The position numbers and the translations under genes are program-made. From positions 124,001-188,000 of the forward strand of contig JARFIW010001665.1 of the NCBI GenBank assembly GCA_036346225.1: a stretch of 64,000 nt of DNA. The letters are read 5' to 3'. The notes beneath the pieces were generated by a model. It ran no database searches. It had not been told where the DNA came from and worked only from the letters and a program-made list of their open reading frames with translations. Below are positions 1-12,471 of the stretch, one piece after another. The stretch's first letter is position 1; each line of letters starts with the position of its first letter. This DNA is from Platerodrilus igneus. Taxonomy: Eukaryota; Arthropoda; Insecta; Coleoptera; Lycidae.

Positions 1-1720
1 CCATTTAAATATGCTTCCATCTCCCTTATACTCATATCCAATAAGCCTCCCGAAAACCCCAAATCCTACAGACCTATTGGACTCCTTCCAACACTTGGCA
101 AACTCCTTGAACAGACTATCCTATACAAACTAAACTCACACATAGAACGACATTCCTTACTCTCATCTAACCAACACGGCTTTCGCTCAGGGCATAGCGC
201 TGAACGTACATTCCGCTCCCTAATCCAAACAGTCCAAACGTCCCCTTATAAATATGTAATCTCCTTATTCCTCGACTTCTACTCAGCCTGCGACCTCCGT
301 TGGTGACCCAATCTTCTTAATCAACTTAAACAAGCCAATTTCACTTCCAACCTTTACCTCCTAATAAAATCCTTCCGCTTGTCCCGAACAGCTACCCTAA
401 CCTCCAATTTCCACTAGGTTACTAAATCTCTCACCCAAGGATGTCCACAAGGTTCCCTATGGAACCTCGCAATCAATCCTCTCTTAGATCTTAATATCCC
501 AAACACCTCCACCTTTGCTTACACCGATGACGTAGCTTTCATTATCCACAACAACTCCCCTGCCTTTATAGGATCCGTTGCTGCCATACTAATTAATTCA
601 ATTGAATCCTGGTCCTCTTTAAACAAACAACCACTCTCCCCATCTAAAACAAAAATGCTTCTGCTGAAAGGCCACCTCAACCCAAACCGAAATTCTAAAA
701 TTCACATCCTTAACACACTAATTCCCCTCTCAACAACAGCTCTCTACCTTGGACTCCACATTGACACACGTCTAAAGATGAATTCCCAACTCTCCAAACT
801 TCGAACCAAAACACAAATCATACTCTATAACCTAATTCACGCACTCCCAAAGTCAGTCCACCTCACTAATCCAACACGAAGACATCATTAACCACATTAT
901 AATCCCGATCATCAGATACGCAGTAGATAGTTGGCTCCCGCTTACACCCCCCTCCTCCAGATGTACGCTCAAAACCATCATAAGACCTTTCCTACTCTAC
1001 ACCTCAAGAGCCTACAGAACCACCTCCATAGCGTCCTTGTATACCCTGCCTCAAATCCCTCCGATCGAAATCCAACTAAACTCCTCACTCCAACTCCGAA
1101 ACCTCAAACATAACCTACCAATCATCCTACAGGACAGAATACTTCACTATAACGAATACCGTACTCTCCCTAAAACTGGCATAAAATTTCGGATACATAA
1201 CTCCCTACTCCATTCCTGGCAATATCTTTAGTCCCACTCTACCATCGGCAGATATACATTTGATATCTTCCCTAATATCACAAACATCCCTCCACATATT
1301 CCTTTCTCTAATCCCCCTACAATACAATTTCTGTCCGGCCATGGTAACTTCCATAATAAACTTCATCAATTCCATTTAACTCCTTCTCCTCACTGTCCTT
1401 GCAACAATCAATACCGCAACATCTGATATACTGCTGTCCCCCTAACCTCTCTGCTCCAAATCAACCTCAAGCAATCTATAAACTTTGACCCATTCTCTTC
1501 ACCTCCTAACATAAACTTCCTAGTCACTAACTACCCTCAAGAATTCAACCATTTCCTAAATGAAATTCTCTTAATCAAACCTACCACCCACAACCAGCGG
1601 CACTAACACACTTAATATACACTCTTGCGATTCATTACCACATCACACTTACACTCGCACTATGCACACAATCAGCCCCACTCCACATGCACAGTCGACG
1701 ACAACGGTAGGGGCACAAAT
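1..1720 (+). pseudogene. LINE A: degraded non-LTR retrotransposon reverse transcriptase
   Basis: Translation of the plus strand, ignoring stops and shifts, gives a non-LTR reverse transcriptase. Near the start is the SYRPIGLLPTLGKLLE block, then NQHGFRSGHS, a TQGCPQGS block around base 435 and a catalytic box at about 515-535 that reads AYTDDVA, so the usual Y/F-A-D-D has an extra residue or is mutated. The 3' part (655-890) keeps the YLGLHID thumb block and ends in a small Cys-rich CPCN segment near 1395. Many in-frame stops (for example at 304-306 and 416-418) show it is dead. The 5' part, including any endonuclease, lies outside the window. The 3' UTR continues beyond the inserted LTR at 1721-2421. 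The clade within the Jockey/R1 group is not certain. Confidence 0.8.
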
Positions 1721-2421
1721 TGTTACATGCCGAAAATCGGCACTAGACATTTTTAGTTTAGTTTTGATATGCGGGAGTTTCGCGCCATAAATTTGAAAGA
1801 CTTGGCGCGTGTACTTCCGTCACGTCAGAAGTGCGTTGCGCGGAGATTCGCGTCAACGTGTGTGGGGGAAAAAGTGGGGAGTTTCCGCAAGACGCTGGGA
1901 ACTTGGACTTGCCTTTGAAACATCAAGAAGAGAGGTTGGGTCTGGTATCGTATCTTTATCTTATTTATGAAGATCCCTTTTTCTTGCCTTTTGATTGTCG
2001 TCCCTATAAACCTGTTCCTGCCGTTCCCTACATATAGGTAGAAGAAGATACTAATTTGGAAGCAACCTGGCCGGACAGCAGCTCACGCCCCGCAGTCGCT
2101 AGCCTGGAGCAATCCCGAAGGACGCCCTGAGAACCATCTTTAAATAATCCCGAAGGACGCCCTGAGAACCGTCTTTAAATAATTCGGAAGGGAGTCACGA
2201 GCAACCCTGACGGAAGTGATTCTGTAGGAAGCTTTACCTATTCATGAGAGTACTCCGTTTTTATAAACTATTTTATGAATTTTGCATATTTCGTCATTTA
2301 CGTGTAATAATTTGCATAGTGTGTGACGTCATTGACAGATGGACACGCTAATTTCCACATTATAGATTAGCGTTACCAACTGCCTTTGTGTCTCATATAC
2401 CTCGTTTACGGTTCTGTAAGA
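1721..2421 (+). mobile_element. Solo LTR A with AAAT target duplication
   Basis: The 701 bp insert begins TGTTACATGCC, followed by the palindromic core that marks this LTR superfamily, and ends TCTGTAAGA. The 4 bp AAAT occurs immediately before it (1717-1720) and immediately after it (2422-2425). It splits the 3' UTR of LINE A. Internal landmarks shared with the other copies are a CCTACATATAGGTAG block near 2030 and a dinucleotide-rich start. No internal retroviral region is attached, so it is called a solo LTR. Confidence 0.85.
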
Positions 2422-2425
2422 AAAT

Positions 2426-2568
2426 CCCCCTCATCAGGACTTCAAAACCACAGCTATTTTTGAATTAATTATTCTAAGTTCTTCAATTATGTAAATTCTT
2501 ATAATGTACGGCTAGTATGGGCTCTGGCCAAGGTATACCACAACAATAAATTAATTTATCTATCTATC
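2426..2568 (+). mobile_element. 3' UTR and tail of LINE A
   Basis: After the LTR the LINE 3' UTR resumes and ends with an AATAAA signal (about 2545) followed by short TATC/ATCT repeats at 2557-2568. Microsatellite tails of this kind are typical of Jockey-superfamily LINEs. The next base begins a different LINE (LINE X), which suggests that LINE A inserted into LINE X, whose upstream part would then lie left of the window. Confidence 0.65.
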
Positions 2569-3058
2569 AGTCGAGTCTGCCAAAGCAATCTCGCATTAAC
2601 AGGATCATATCCAAAGATCCTCGCCATCAACTATGCTGCCTGAAACGTGTGGATGGTACGTACACCACCAACGATACAGAAACAGCTGAATTAGTCATGG
2701 ACACCCTCCTCCAGGTAGTGTATCACAACTTTCCTCATACGGGATGAATCAACACAGCTCGCACCCTAATGGGGCCGACCGGGAGGTTTCAAACCGGGTA
2801 GTAAATGAAAGTAAGATTAAATGGGTCATCTCAACTTTCAAACCGTTTAAGTCCACTGGAATATATGGCATCTTCCCCGCCCTACTACAGTGGGTTGTGG
2901 AGAGGTAGGCACCATTCCTTGTGGTACTTTTTAGGGGCTGTATTGCTTTTAGGTACATCTTCGGCAGTTGGAGAGAAGTTAGAGTTGTCTTCATTTCTAA
3001 ACCAGGCCGGAAGGATTATTCCCAGGCTAAATCCTACAGACCGATCAGTCTCACGTCT
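2569..3058 (+). pseudogene. LINE X copy 1, 5'-truncated, first segment (endonuclease-RT linker and RT start)
   Basis: This stretch matches, base for base with scattered differences, the minus-strand LINE X copy at about 16270-16770. It covers the linker upstream of the reverse transcriptase and the beginning of the RT up to the conserved Ser-Tyr-Arg-Pro-Ile block (about 3030-3058). The frame carries stops and shifts. It is broken at 3058 by solo LTR B and continues at 3984. The missing endonuclease part would lie upstream of LINE A if LINE A inserted here. Confidence 0.8.
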
Positions 3059-3979
3059 TGTTACGTGCCAATCCAATTGGCACTTAAACATTGTTTTTAG
3101 GTTAGTTTTGATGTATGAAGGTTTCGCGCCATAATTTCAAAAGACGCGGTGCGCGGGAATTTTAAAAAATTAGGCGCGTACTTCCGATATGTCCCAGTGA
3201 GTTTGCGCAGAGTGCGCGACGCTAGAGGGTTGGACGAATACTTCGCGCCGACGTGGAAAAGACAAAGAGTGGGGAAAAAAGTGGTGAGAGTATTCCGTTA
3301 GACGCTTTAACGTGGCTGTTTGCCTTTGTTCTTCGAGTAGAGTGGACGTCTTTCGGTAACGTATCGTTAGCTTTACCTATGTAGTTCCTTGCTTGCTTAT
3401 CTTTTGTTTGTCGCTCCTTTACCTGGTTTTTACCCGTCATTCCCTGCATAGGTAGGAGAATTTGAAGCCACCGAGGTGTACCGTACTCCACGACCCTAGA
3501 TGAGCCGGATGTCCATGCTCTGCCAACAGCACCTGAGTAGTCCCATCTTTAATCACTCCGGGGTGGAGCCCTGATGTACTTTGGGAGAAGCCAACTATAA
3601 CCCCATTCCGTCGAATGCCGGATTTCTGATGTAAGTAATCCTCTTGTTAATTTGTCCACTGTATTGTTTATTGTTTTAAATTTTGTGTGAATTTTCCGAT
3701 TATGGCGCAATATAATTTTGTGCAGTGGTGACGTCATTGGGGTGGCCACGCGGAATCTGTAATAAGGTTACGCTGCCCTCCGCGAGTGGCGTCGCCCGCT
3801 TTATTCATTGCGCTTGCGCGAGATGTGTTTATGAACTTTTTTAACTGTATTATCGACTTTTAACTGTATTACCGACCTTAAACCGTATTATCGACTTTGT
3901 AACTGTATTTATCGACGTACTCGTAAACTGTTTTATCGACTCTTTAAGTGTAAGAACTATCACCAATTAAATTGTAATA
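3059..3979 (+). mobile_element. Solo LTR B inside LINE X, GTCT target duplication
   Basis: The insert is 921 bp, starts TGTTACGTGCC and ends TTGTAATA (a C-to-T variant of the usual TAACA end). GTCT is present at 3055-3058 and again at 3980-3983, and removing insert plus one GTCT restores the LINE X sequence seen in copy 2. It carries the CCTGCATAGGTAGG block near 3445 and a splice-donor-like GTAAGTA near 3630, both shared with other copies. A stretch near 3840-3945 repeats a short AACTGTATT-TATCGAC motif several times. Confidence 0.9.
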
Positions 3980-3983
3980 GTCT

Positions 3984-5638
3984 TTTTTGCTAAAGACCTT
4001 GGAGAGACTGTGCGACAATGATATGAGAGAGAGGATAATGCTTTCTTATCCACTTCACCCAAACTAGCACGCCTTCATACCAGGAAAATTCACGGAGTCT
4101 GCCCTCCATGCTGTTGTAGGACGGATTGAAAAACCCTTAACAACATATTCGCCTTAGCTGCATTTGTTGATATTGAGGGCGCGTTTAGCGAAACCACCTT
4201 CACAAGCATTGACAAAGCTCTGTGGACACATGGAGCTGAGGACACCCTTCGGCAGATTCTGCAATGCCGACGAGTACACATTAATGTTGGGGAAACCTCA
4301 GTAATTAGGGCGGTAGGTAAAGGCTGTCCTCAAGGGTGCTGTCACTGCTACTATGGAACATAGTAGTGGACAGTCTTCTTCAACGCCTTAATTATTCAGG
4401 TTTCTACACGGTAGGTTATGCGGACGACATAGCTATTTTAGTAGTCAGCAAATTTAAACAAGTGCTGTGTAATTTGATGCAAACAGAACTAAGAACAATG
4501 GAGCAATGCTGCTAAGAGAATTCTCTAACCATCAACCCCAATAAAACGGGGCTGGTGCTGTTTACCAATATAAGCTAGCTGATGATAACTAGATTGCCAA
4601 TGCTCTTCCAAACATCTCTGCTCCTATCAGAAGAGGTCAAGTACCTGGGCATCATACTTGACAAGAAGCTGAATTGGGCCAAACAGTTACAAGCAAAAAC
4701 TACCAAAGTCAACCAAGTATTTTGGCAATGCAAACGTGCCATATACAAAATTGGGATCTTCCACCAAAGACTGTCCTGTAAGGCGGAAGCTCTGCTATGG
4801 CGCTGTAGTCTGGCGGCCCAGGACCAGACTGGCCCTTGCAGTCAAAGAGCTTACTCATATCCAAAGAGTGGCCTGTCTAGGCATCACGGGCGCAATCCGA
4901 TCTACACCTACTGCAGCCTTAAAAGCCATCCTAGGCCTCACACCGATGTACCTACACGTGTAGGAGATGGCTTTGAGAGCGGCAATGAGGCTGCGGTTCA
5001 AAGGTCTATGGATCGATAAGGGAGGCGGTGGTAGACACAACATACTAAGAGGGGCGGTGCGGAACACCCCTCTTTTGGGAGGAGTGGTTGATGCGATCGC
5101 ACCCATAATGATTTCCAAGAAGCGCCTCAGGGTTTGTCTGAACACCGAGGACGTCTCCTTAACGGAGATTTCCCTATACACAGATAGCTTCAAAACAAAT
5201 GAAGGTACCGGGACAGGCATCTTCTCCATTCCAGGAAAGTGTTACGCTGGCCAGGTTGGTAACCGTCTTCCAAGCGAAGGTAATAGTCATCATGCATGGT
5301 GCTAACGCCATACTGGAACGCAGAATCCAAAATAAAGTGATATGCATTCTAAACGATAGCAGAGCAACTCTTTTGAGCTTAAACAAGCAAACTCTCCTCT
5401 CAGGGGTGGTTCACCAATGCCATCGCATTCTCGAGATCGCTTCTAATACTAATGCCCTTTAGTTGATTGGATCAAAAGGCATTCAGGAGCACATGGCAAC
5501 GAACACGCAGATTCTTTGGCAAAGCAAGAAACGGCTTGGAGCTTTGTCTGCCCTGAGCCATCGGTTGCTATTGCACCATCGGTGATGTTCTCCATGGTAA
5601 GGCAAATAATCCACCCCGTCACAAGGACAGGTGGTCTT
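3984..5638 (+). pseudogene. LINE X copy 1, second segment (RT, thumb, RNase H)
   Basis: This is the rest of LINE X ORF2. The catalytic YADD box is intact at 4417-4428. Next come the YLGIILDKKLNWAKQL thumb block (4639-4690), a connection region, and a C-terminal RNase H domain whose first catalytic block (YTDS, about 5177-5188) is followed near 5485-5520 by the SGAHGNEHADSLA block. Several frameshifts and stops (for example around 4800, 4960 and 5461) kill it. It ends abruptly at about 5638 against an inverted truncated LTR. A RNase H domain after the RT is typical of the LOA, I and R1 groups of Jockey-superfamily LINEs; I favour a LOA-like element but did not compare trees. Confidence 0.8.
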
Positions 5639-5771
5639 GTACAACAATCTCGCGCAAACGCACTGTCTGAAATGTCGGAAATACACACACGTCTTTTCAA
5701 ATCCTTGGCGCGAAATCCTTACAAATTAAAACTTGAATTGAAAATGTTGACGGCCGATTTCGGCACGTAAC
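5639..5771 (-). mobile_element. Truncated solo LTR K, inverted
   Basis: Read on the minus strand from 5771 this begins TGTTACGTGCCGAAATCGGC, the signature of the LTR superfamily, and runs through the following TTTTAATTTG and TTGGCGCG-like landmarks for about 130 bp before similarity stops. It is closest to solo LTR H. The 3' part is missing, so no target duplication can be checked. Confidence 0.7.
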
Positions 5772-5899
5772 ACAGTCAGAAATTACGTCTCACTTATATC
5801 AATACAAAATACTATCCTTGTCCTTTTCTAACATCAAAATATGATTTCTTACTTGAAACTTTATTTAGTAAAGCTCTTCTTTACTGCACGCTCCACTTT
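5772..5899. other. No feature seen
   Basis: AT-rich sequence between the truncated LTR and the dispersed repeat. No coding or structural signal was found. Confidence 0.4.
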
Positions 5900-6480
5900 G
5901 GTGGCGTCAGTGAACTGTAGTTTTTTTTTCTCTAATTGGTTACAAGGCTAGCCTCACGCATGGGCGCCAGTGAAATATATATTTTGGGCACCAGTGAACT
6001 TAAGTAAAACTTTATGAGGGCTTATAATATTTCTTTATTTCATTTAATTATGGGGTGAGTCAATTAGTGAACAAATCCTCGGTGGACCCACGAGCTTTAC
6101 TATATTCGCGGTCTAGTCTGGGAATTACCCCAAGGGTGAGCAATGAGTTTGGGCGTGGGTATAGGGTGGGCTCGACTACACACGGGAACAAGAAAACGTA
6201 AATGGACGCCACTGCATCTATATAGACAATAAACAAAACTAAAGTATCCTACAGGAAGACGCAGAAACCTATAGGATATTATGATTACCAAAAAACATAC
6301 AAATTACAATAAACAATACCTCTGGAAACCTCTTGGACCTCTGCCCCAGCTTCCACGATGTCGGACCTGCAAGAAAATGTCACACAAAAAAATAATATAT
6401 AGGACACTGTTTGTGCCTTACAACAACAAAATATTTCGACCTTTATAGATCGATTGGCCTGAATTCAAAATCTCAATAAC
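5900..6480 (+). repeat. Dispersed repeat, copy 1 (second copy at 35458-35830)
   Basis: About 350 bp (6100-6410) is clearly similar to the DNA right of the BEL element. Shared blocks include TTACCCCAAGGGTGAGCAATG, an AAAGTATCCTA block, CTCTGGAAACCTCT and GAAAATGTCACACA. Short GGCGCCAGTGAA-type words recur upstream at 5910, 5969 and 5990. No protein is conserved between the copies and no ends can be fixed, so its class is unknown. Confidence 0.6.
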
Positions 6481-8060
6481 ACCTTACCTATAAAAAATAC
6501 TCTACTGGACATTACTTATTCCGTTTCTATTACCTGGTACTGTATCAACTTTTTCTACATTCAAAGTTTTGCTGATCTAATTTGGACAATGTTAATTTCA
6601 ATTAGTGAAATAAAAAGACGAAGGTATTAATTCAAAATTTAATCACAACATATTGCAAGAAAACATCTTTCAATCAAAGGTGAATTTCATACATATTTTT
6701 ATCAATTAACATGTGCATTATATACGTGCTTTGAATAACAACTTTTAAATTATCTAGAGGTTCAAAAATTTCTCTTATAAAAAAATTTAGTTCTGAACGA
6801 AAGGTATTTGACCTATCAAATTTCAAGGGTATAATTTTCAAACTGATTTTTACGTGAGATTTGATCATAAATACATCTTGCAAACAAACTTGAAATTTAC
6901 ATTCTTTAACAAAAGTTTCTTGTGATTTAGTAAATGTTAAATCAAAGTTTTAACCGTAATTAGTACGTAAAATTAATTTTCAGTAAATAGTTTTATAAGT
7001 ACCTGGTTGATTTTGTTTTAATTGTACAACGGCGATGCTGGCGAACGTAATAGATGAACTAAGACACATAGCATTCCATCCCCTTGAAATACAGAAAGAT
7101 ACAAAACATGCCTGTATTAGTTACAATCCTTCGGACAGCTTCAAATCAAACAATTTCACAATACACGACCAAATTCTAATTCCATTGTCAAGCGTGTTAC
7201 TTAAATGTGCTAGAGAAATTGAACCATGTATTAGTTTTATACAAGGCTGATTAATTACACGATGCTTACCACTAATGGACCTCCTCACCACGTGTCGTAA
7301 CTGTTGCTCTAGGTTGACTGGGCAGCTTTCACGAGAGCTCCTTCGTGAAGCCTCCACGCGGCAACCAAAAGCCCTACCACTATCCTAGAGCTATTCTTAG
7401 CTCCCACTTACAAGCGAAGCTTACCATCTTCAAAAATGAAGTCTATGTACACGTAGTTGCTTGCAAGATGGCTGTGTTCCTTCCTTGCCAACACCCTTAG
7501 CTATCGCGTCACTTTTCGCGCAGGCGTTGTGTTTAACAATTGCACTAGTGGACGTCAGAACGCCTGTAGTTTATGTAACTCAAGTTACGTTCAAGGTATC
7601 CACGGATATCGAAAGTATAGGAGTCCCCATTAAATACTCCTTATAGGTGAAAAATAATGTAAACGGAAAGAGGTGTTCTTCCTTATAGTACATTAAATTA
7701 TTTAACGATTTCACGCTAAATGACAATTTCGTAAAATAACAACAGCTAGTAATATTTTTCTTTAGAGATATTTAACGTAACAAAAAATTTTGTTACATAC
7801 TAAGTTGGCAAAGTTTGCAGCATTCCCAACCGTTATTGTCATTGAAAATTACTAAGGTTATCTTAGGTTTTTTTTTTATTGTGCGTTGTCTCTTATAACT
7901 TGGAGTACATTTTGCTCTTGTGTCAAATATTGTTCTTTTCGAAGAAATTAATAAGGCTTGTTTAGGTTTAAGGATGTTACAATCGATCAATCAAACACCA
8001 ATCACGGTATTCCCTTTTGGGGTAACCAAACCTAACAGCTCTTTCTCTAAAACACTAATA
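6481..8060. other. AT-rich DNA with no supported gene
   Basis: This segment contains only short reading frames. The longest that starts with ATG, 7035-7250 on the plus strand (71 codons), has no recognisable motif, no good neighbours and no signal peptide. I do not call it a gene. A cluster of GC-richer sequence at 7260-7560 shows nothing recognisable. Confidence 0.4.
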
Positions 8061-8061
8061 C

Positions 8062-10655
8062 AAAATTAATAACACTGTGGATGCTACCACTTCGATAGTT
8101 CGCAGTACAAGACTTATTTTTTCAGTAAGGGCTGTTTTGTTGTATACTAATAGGTGGCGCGTGCACGCAAAGACTGTTTGTGTAGTGTACCAGCATTCCT
8201 TGTGAACAACTGCTCAGTTGCAGCTGCGTAGATAACCTGTACGATCTGTTCTGTGTCTTTAAAATGTTCAACATTATCGAATCGCCTGCCCTGTGCGAGG
8301 TACGGTCAGTGATACGTTTGTCTGCTGCAGACATTGTTACATGCTAAACTGGCTATGTAGCATTTTTAGTTTTAGATATAATTTGTAAGTCAATTGCCGC
8401 GTATTTTAAAATTAATACCATTAACTTTCGTCGTCGCTGACAGTCGCGTCTGCGCAGAAGGAATGCGGATGTGCGCGAGTGTCAAAAGCGGGATTAGGCT
8501 ACGAGACGTAAACCAAGCAACAACTATCTGAGTGGTGAGTTTTTTCTTTAGAAATAGGTACGAGTGTAATAAAATTAATAACACTGTGGATGCTACCACT
8601 TCGACAACTACCTAATAGTTCGCAGTACGAGACTTATTTTTTCAGTAAGGGTTGTTTTGTTGTATACTAGTAGGTGGCGCGTGCACGCAATGACTGTTTG
8701 TGTAGTGTCCCAGCATTCCTTGTGAACAACTGCTCAGTTGCAGCTGCGTAGATAACCTGTACGATCTCTCCTGTGTCTTTAAAATGTTCAACATTATAGA
8801 ATCGCCTGCCCTGTGCGAGGTACGGTCAGTGATACGTTTGTCTGCTGCAGACATTGTTGCATGCCAAACTGGCTATGTAGCATTTTTAGTTTTAGATACA
8901 ATTTGTAAGTCAATTGCCGCGTATTTTAGAATTAATACCATTAACTTTCGTCGTCGCTGACAGTCGGGTCTGCGCAGAAGGAATGCGGATGTGCGCGAGT
9001 GTCAAAAGCGGGATTAGGCTACGAGACGTAAACCAAGCAACAACTATCTGAGTGGTGAGTTTTTTCTTTAGAAATAGGTACGAGTGTAATAAAATTAATA
9101 ACACTGTGGGTGCTACCACTTCGACAACTACCTAATAGTTCGCAGTACAAGACTTATTTTTTTAGTAAGGGCTGTTTTGTTGTATACTAATAGGTGGCGC
9201 GTGCACGCAAAGACTGTTTGTGTAGTGTTCCAGCATTCCTTGTGAACAACTGCTCAGTTGCAGCTGCGTAGATAACCTGTACGATCTGTTCTGCGTCTTT
9301 AAAATGTTCAATATGACCGAATCGCCCGCCCTATGCGAGATAGGTCAGTTATACGTTTGTTTGCTGCAGACATTGTTGCATGCCAAACTGGCTATGTATC
9401 ATTTTTAGTTTTAGATATAATTTGTAAGTCAATTACCGCGTATTTTTAAATTAATACCATTAACTTTCGTCGTCGCTGACAGTCGGGTCTGCGCAGAAGG
9501 AATGCGGATGTGCGCGAGTGTCAAAAGCGAGATTAGGCTACGAGACGTTAACCAAGCAACAACTATCTGAGTGGTGAGTTTTTTCTTTAGAAATAGGTAC
9601 GAGTGTAATAAAATTAATAACACTGTGGATGCTACCACTTCGACAACTACCTAATAGTTCGCAGTACAAGACTTATTTTTTCAGTAAGGGCTGTTTTGTT
9701 GTATACTAATAGGTGGCGCGTGCACGCAAAGACTGTTTGTGTAGTGTCCCAGCATTCCTTGTGAACAACTGCTCAGTTGCAGCTGCGTAGATAACCTGTA
9801 CGATCTCTCCTGTGTCTTTAAAATGTTCAACATTATCGAATCGCCTGCCCTGTGCGAGGTACGGTCAGTGATACGTTGTCTGCTGCAGACATTGTTACAT
9901 GCCAAACTGGCTATGTAGCATTTTTAGTTATAGATATAATTTGTAAGTCAATTGCCGCGTATTTTTAAATTAATACCATTAACTTTCGTCGTCGCTGACA
10001 GTCGGGTCTGCGCAGAAGGAATGCGGATGTGCGCGAGTGTCAAAAGCGGGATTAGGCTACGAGACGTAAACCAAGCAACAACTATCTGAGTGGTGAGTTT
10101 TTTCTTTAGAAATAGGTACGAGTGTAATAAAATTAATAACACTGTGGATGCTACCACTTCGACAACTACCTAATAGTTCGCAGTACAAGACTTATTTTTT
10201 CAGTAAGGGCTGTTTTGTTGTATACTAATAGGTGGCGCGTGCACGCAAAGACTGTTTGTGTAGTGTCCCAGCATTCCTTGTGAACAACTGCTCAGTTGCA
10301 GCTGCGTAGATAACCTGTACGATCTCTCCTGTGTCTTTAAAATGTTCAACATTATCGAATCGCCTGCCCTGTGCGAGGTACGGTCAGTGATACGTTTGTC
10401 TGCTGCAGACATTGTTACATGCCAAACTGGCTGTGTAGCATTTTTAGTTTTAGATATAATTTGTAAGTCAATTGCCGCGTATTTTTAAATTAATAATATT
10501 AACTTCCGTCGTCGCTGACAGTCGCGTCTGCGCAGAAGGAATGCGGATGTGCGCGAGTGTCGAAAGCGGGATTAGGCCACGAGACCTGGTCCAAGCAACA
10601 ACTATCTTAGTGGTGTGTGTGTTTTTTTAGAAATAGGTATGTAGGTTCCCGTACC
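8062..10655 (+). repeat. Tandem array of about 519 bp units, half LTR-derived
   Basis: The TGTT[A/G]CATGC start of the LTR recurs at 8335, 8855, 9374, 9893 and 10413, giving periods of 520, 519, 519 and 520 bp. Each unit has two parts: an LTR portion of roughly 290 bp related to solo LTR G but with an internal deletion (the GGTACG and TACGAGTGTAA landmarks are joined), and about 230 bp of non-LTR sequence running from AGTAAGGGCTGTTTTG to CTGCTGCAGACAT. Units are nearly identical, so the array is young or homogenised. Minus-strand frames of 69-74 codons recur in every unit but follow the repeat and carry no known motif. Confidence 0.9.
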
Positions 10656-11433
10656 TGTTACGTGCCAAAGTGGCCCTTAAACATGTATTAGTTTAATTTT
10701 GATGTGCGGAAGTTTGGCGCCACAATTTCAAAAGACTAGGCGCGTATTTCCGTTACGTGACAGTGCGTCTGCGCCAGATCGCGCGACGCGAGAGGGTTGG
10801 ACGAATAACTTCGCGCCGACGTAAAAAAGACAAGGAGTGGGGACAAGTTTCCGGTGCTCTCTATAACGTGGCGGTTTGCCTTTGATCTTCGAGTGGAGTG
10901 GACGCTTGAGGTATCGTATCGTGCTTATCTTTATCTATGTAGATATCCTGCCTAATTATCTTTGTTGTCGCCCTTTACCTGGTTTTTTTCTTATCCGATC
11001 CCTACATAGGTAGGAATAAATATGCAACCTTGGCGAACCGTACTCCACGACCCTAGACGAGCCTGATGTCCATGCTCCGCCAGCAGCTCCGGAGGAATCA
11101 CCATCTTTAATCCCTCCGGGATGGAGCCCTGATGGACTTGGAATAGAAGCCAACTATTACCCAATTCCGTCGAATGCCGGATTTCTGAGTGAGTACTCTT
11201 TTTGTTAAATTGTTCGCTATTATCCTTTATTGTTTTATAATTATATCAATCTCCGATTATTGCGCAATATAATTTATGCATTGGTCACGTCATTTGCAGT
11301 TGGCCGCGCAGAATCTGTAAAAAAGGTTAGCGATACCATCCGCCAGGGGCGTTGCTCGCTTTTTTATATCGCGCTTGCGCGATGTATTTATCGACGTTCT
11401 TTAACGGTATTTATCGATTTTTAAAACGTAAGA
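10656..11433 (+). mobile_element. Solo LTR D, TACC target duplication
   Basis: The 778 bp insert runs from TGTTACGTGCC to AAACGTAAGA, flanked by TACC at 10652-10655 and 11434-11437. It shares the CCTACATAGGTAGGA block (about 11000) and a GTGAGTACTC splice-donor-like site (about 11188) with LTRs B and F. It lies inside an older LTR of subfamily G. Confidence 0.9.
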
Positions 11434-11627
11434 TACCTTACCTTTGTTGTACCTGGTACCTATTCCTTCCGACCCCCTACGAGTGAAATAAAAATTACGC
11501 GACGAACGGATAGCAAATTTGATGGTCAACATGGCGTAATCCACAAATCACCACTGGATCCTGAGATTAAGTTCCGAAATACCCATCACGTGAGTAATTT
11601 GATTTTACTTAAATTGCGCATGTAAAT

Positions 11628-12203
11628 TGTTACATGTCAAAATTGGCATTGTACATTTTTAAATATGTGACTAAATTCCCGCCATTATTTCAAAAAACTT
11701 GTTAAATTTCCGCCATCCCGGACAGTTGCGTTTGTGCAAAAGAATGCGCAGGCGCGAAGTGAATGGCGCAAGTGCGCGGTGTGTGACACGACATTATTAG
11801 CCACGAGACGTCGAACGGTAACGTTTGCCTGCGTCGTGTTTTTTGTCTTTTCTCCTTTCAGAATGTAGGTTTCCTTTTATCTCTACCTTTTATCGTTACC
11901 TCTACCTGTATTCTACCGTACCGCTACGAACGACGAAAGAGGAAAGACGAATAAATTTGGATCAACAAGGGCGTGACGTAACCCACACCAAACAACACAC
12001 AAACGAGATACCCTGAGATCAACTGCATAGCGCGTTTGAGTGAGTACTTTTGCTTTACTTTTGTGTATCATTGTAAACGTATTTGGTATGTGATACAATT
12101 TGACACGTAATTATGTCATAATTGTGCTATATTGTAAACGTGGATCGTATCAGTGTTGCCAACTGTAGTAGTGGCGCTGAATACGGACGCCGGGAGTATA
12201 ACA
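11628..12203 (+). mobile_element. Solo LTR E, AAAT target duplication
   Basis: The 576 bp insert starts TGTTACATGTC and ends GGGAGTATAACA, flanked by AAAT at 11624-11627 and 12204-12207. The restored flank matches LTR G exactly in order (TGTAAATTTGACTT). A GTGAGTACTT donor-like site lies near 12040. Confidence 0.9.
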
Positions 12204-12471
12204 AAATTTGACTTAGATAGCGATTGCATTACCCGTAAAATGTGGTCGGTATATGTTCCAAAATGGCGGGAAAATATGTCGCGTAATTATAACAACGGCG
12301 CTTGTGCGTGTTATGTTGAAACTAAAATCCGTAATTAAGTGACTTTTATTGGAACTTGTAAGATATTAGCTTCGAAATTAATATTTTCTAGAAAAAGTGG
12401 TTTGTTCACTCAAGTATCTGTAATTAAAAAGGTTTATTTTCTAGTGATTTGTTAAGTTTAATTTGGTAACC

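Larger units (their letters stand above)
10413..12294 (+). mobile_element. LTR of subfamily G, terminal unit of the array, split by LTRs D and E
   Basis: Sequence at 10413-10655, 11438-11627 and 12208-12294 joins into one LTR that is collinear with solo LTR G at 20847-21358. It starts TGTTACATGCC and ends AATTATAACA. Unlike the array units it is not internally deleted, so it may represent the parental insert. Its left flank is ACAT and its right flank is ACGG; they do not match, as expected if one side was rearranged when the array formed. Confidence 0.75.

Noticed and set aside
8122..10412. Minus-strand frames of about 70 codons recurring in each 519 bp unit
   Set aside because: They recur only because the unit is nearly identical; they cross the spacer without known motifs, and one unit (9681-9905) has a different N-terminus because of a one-base change.
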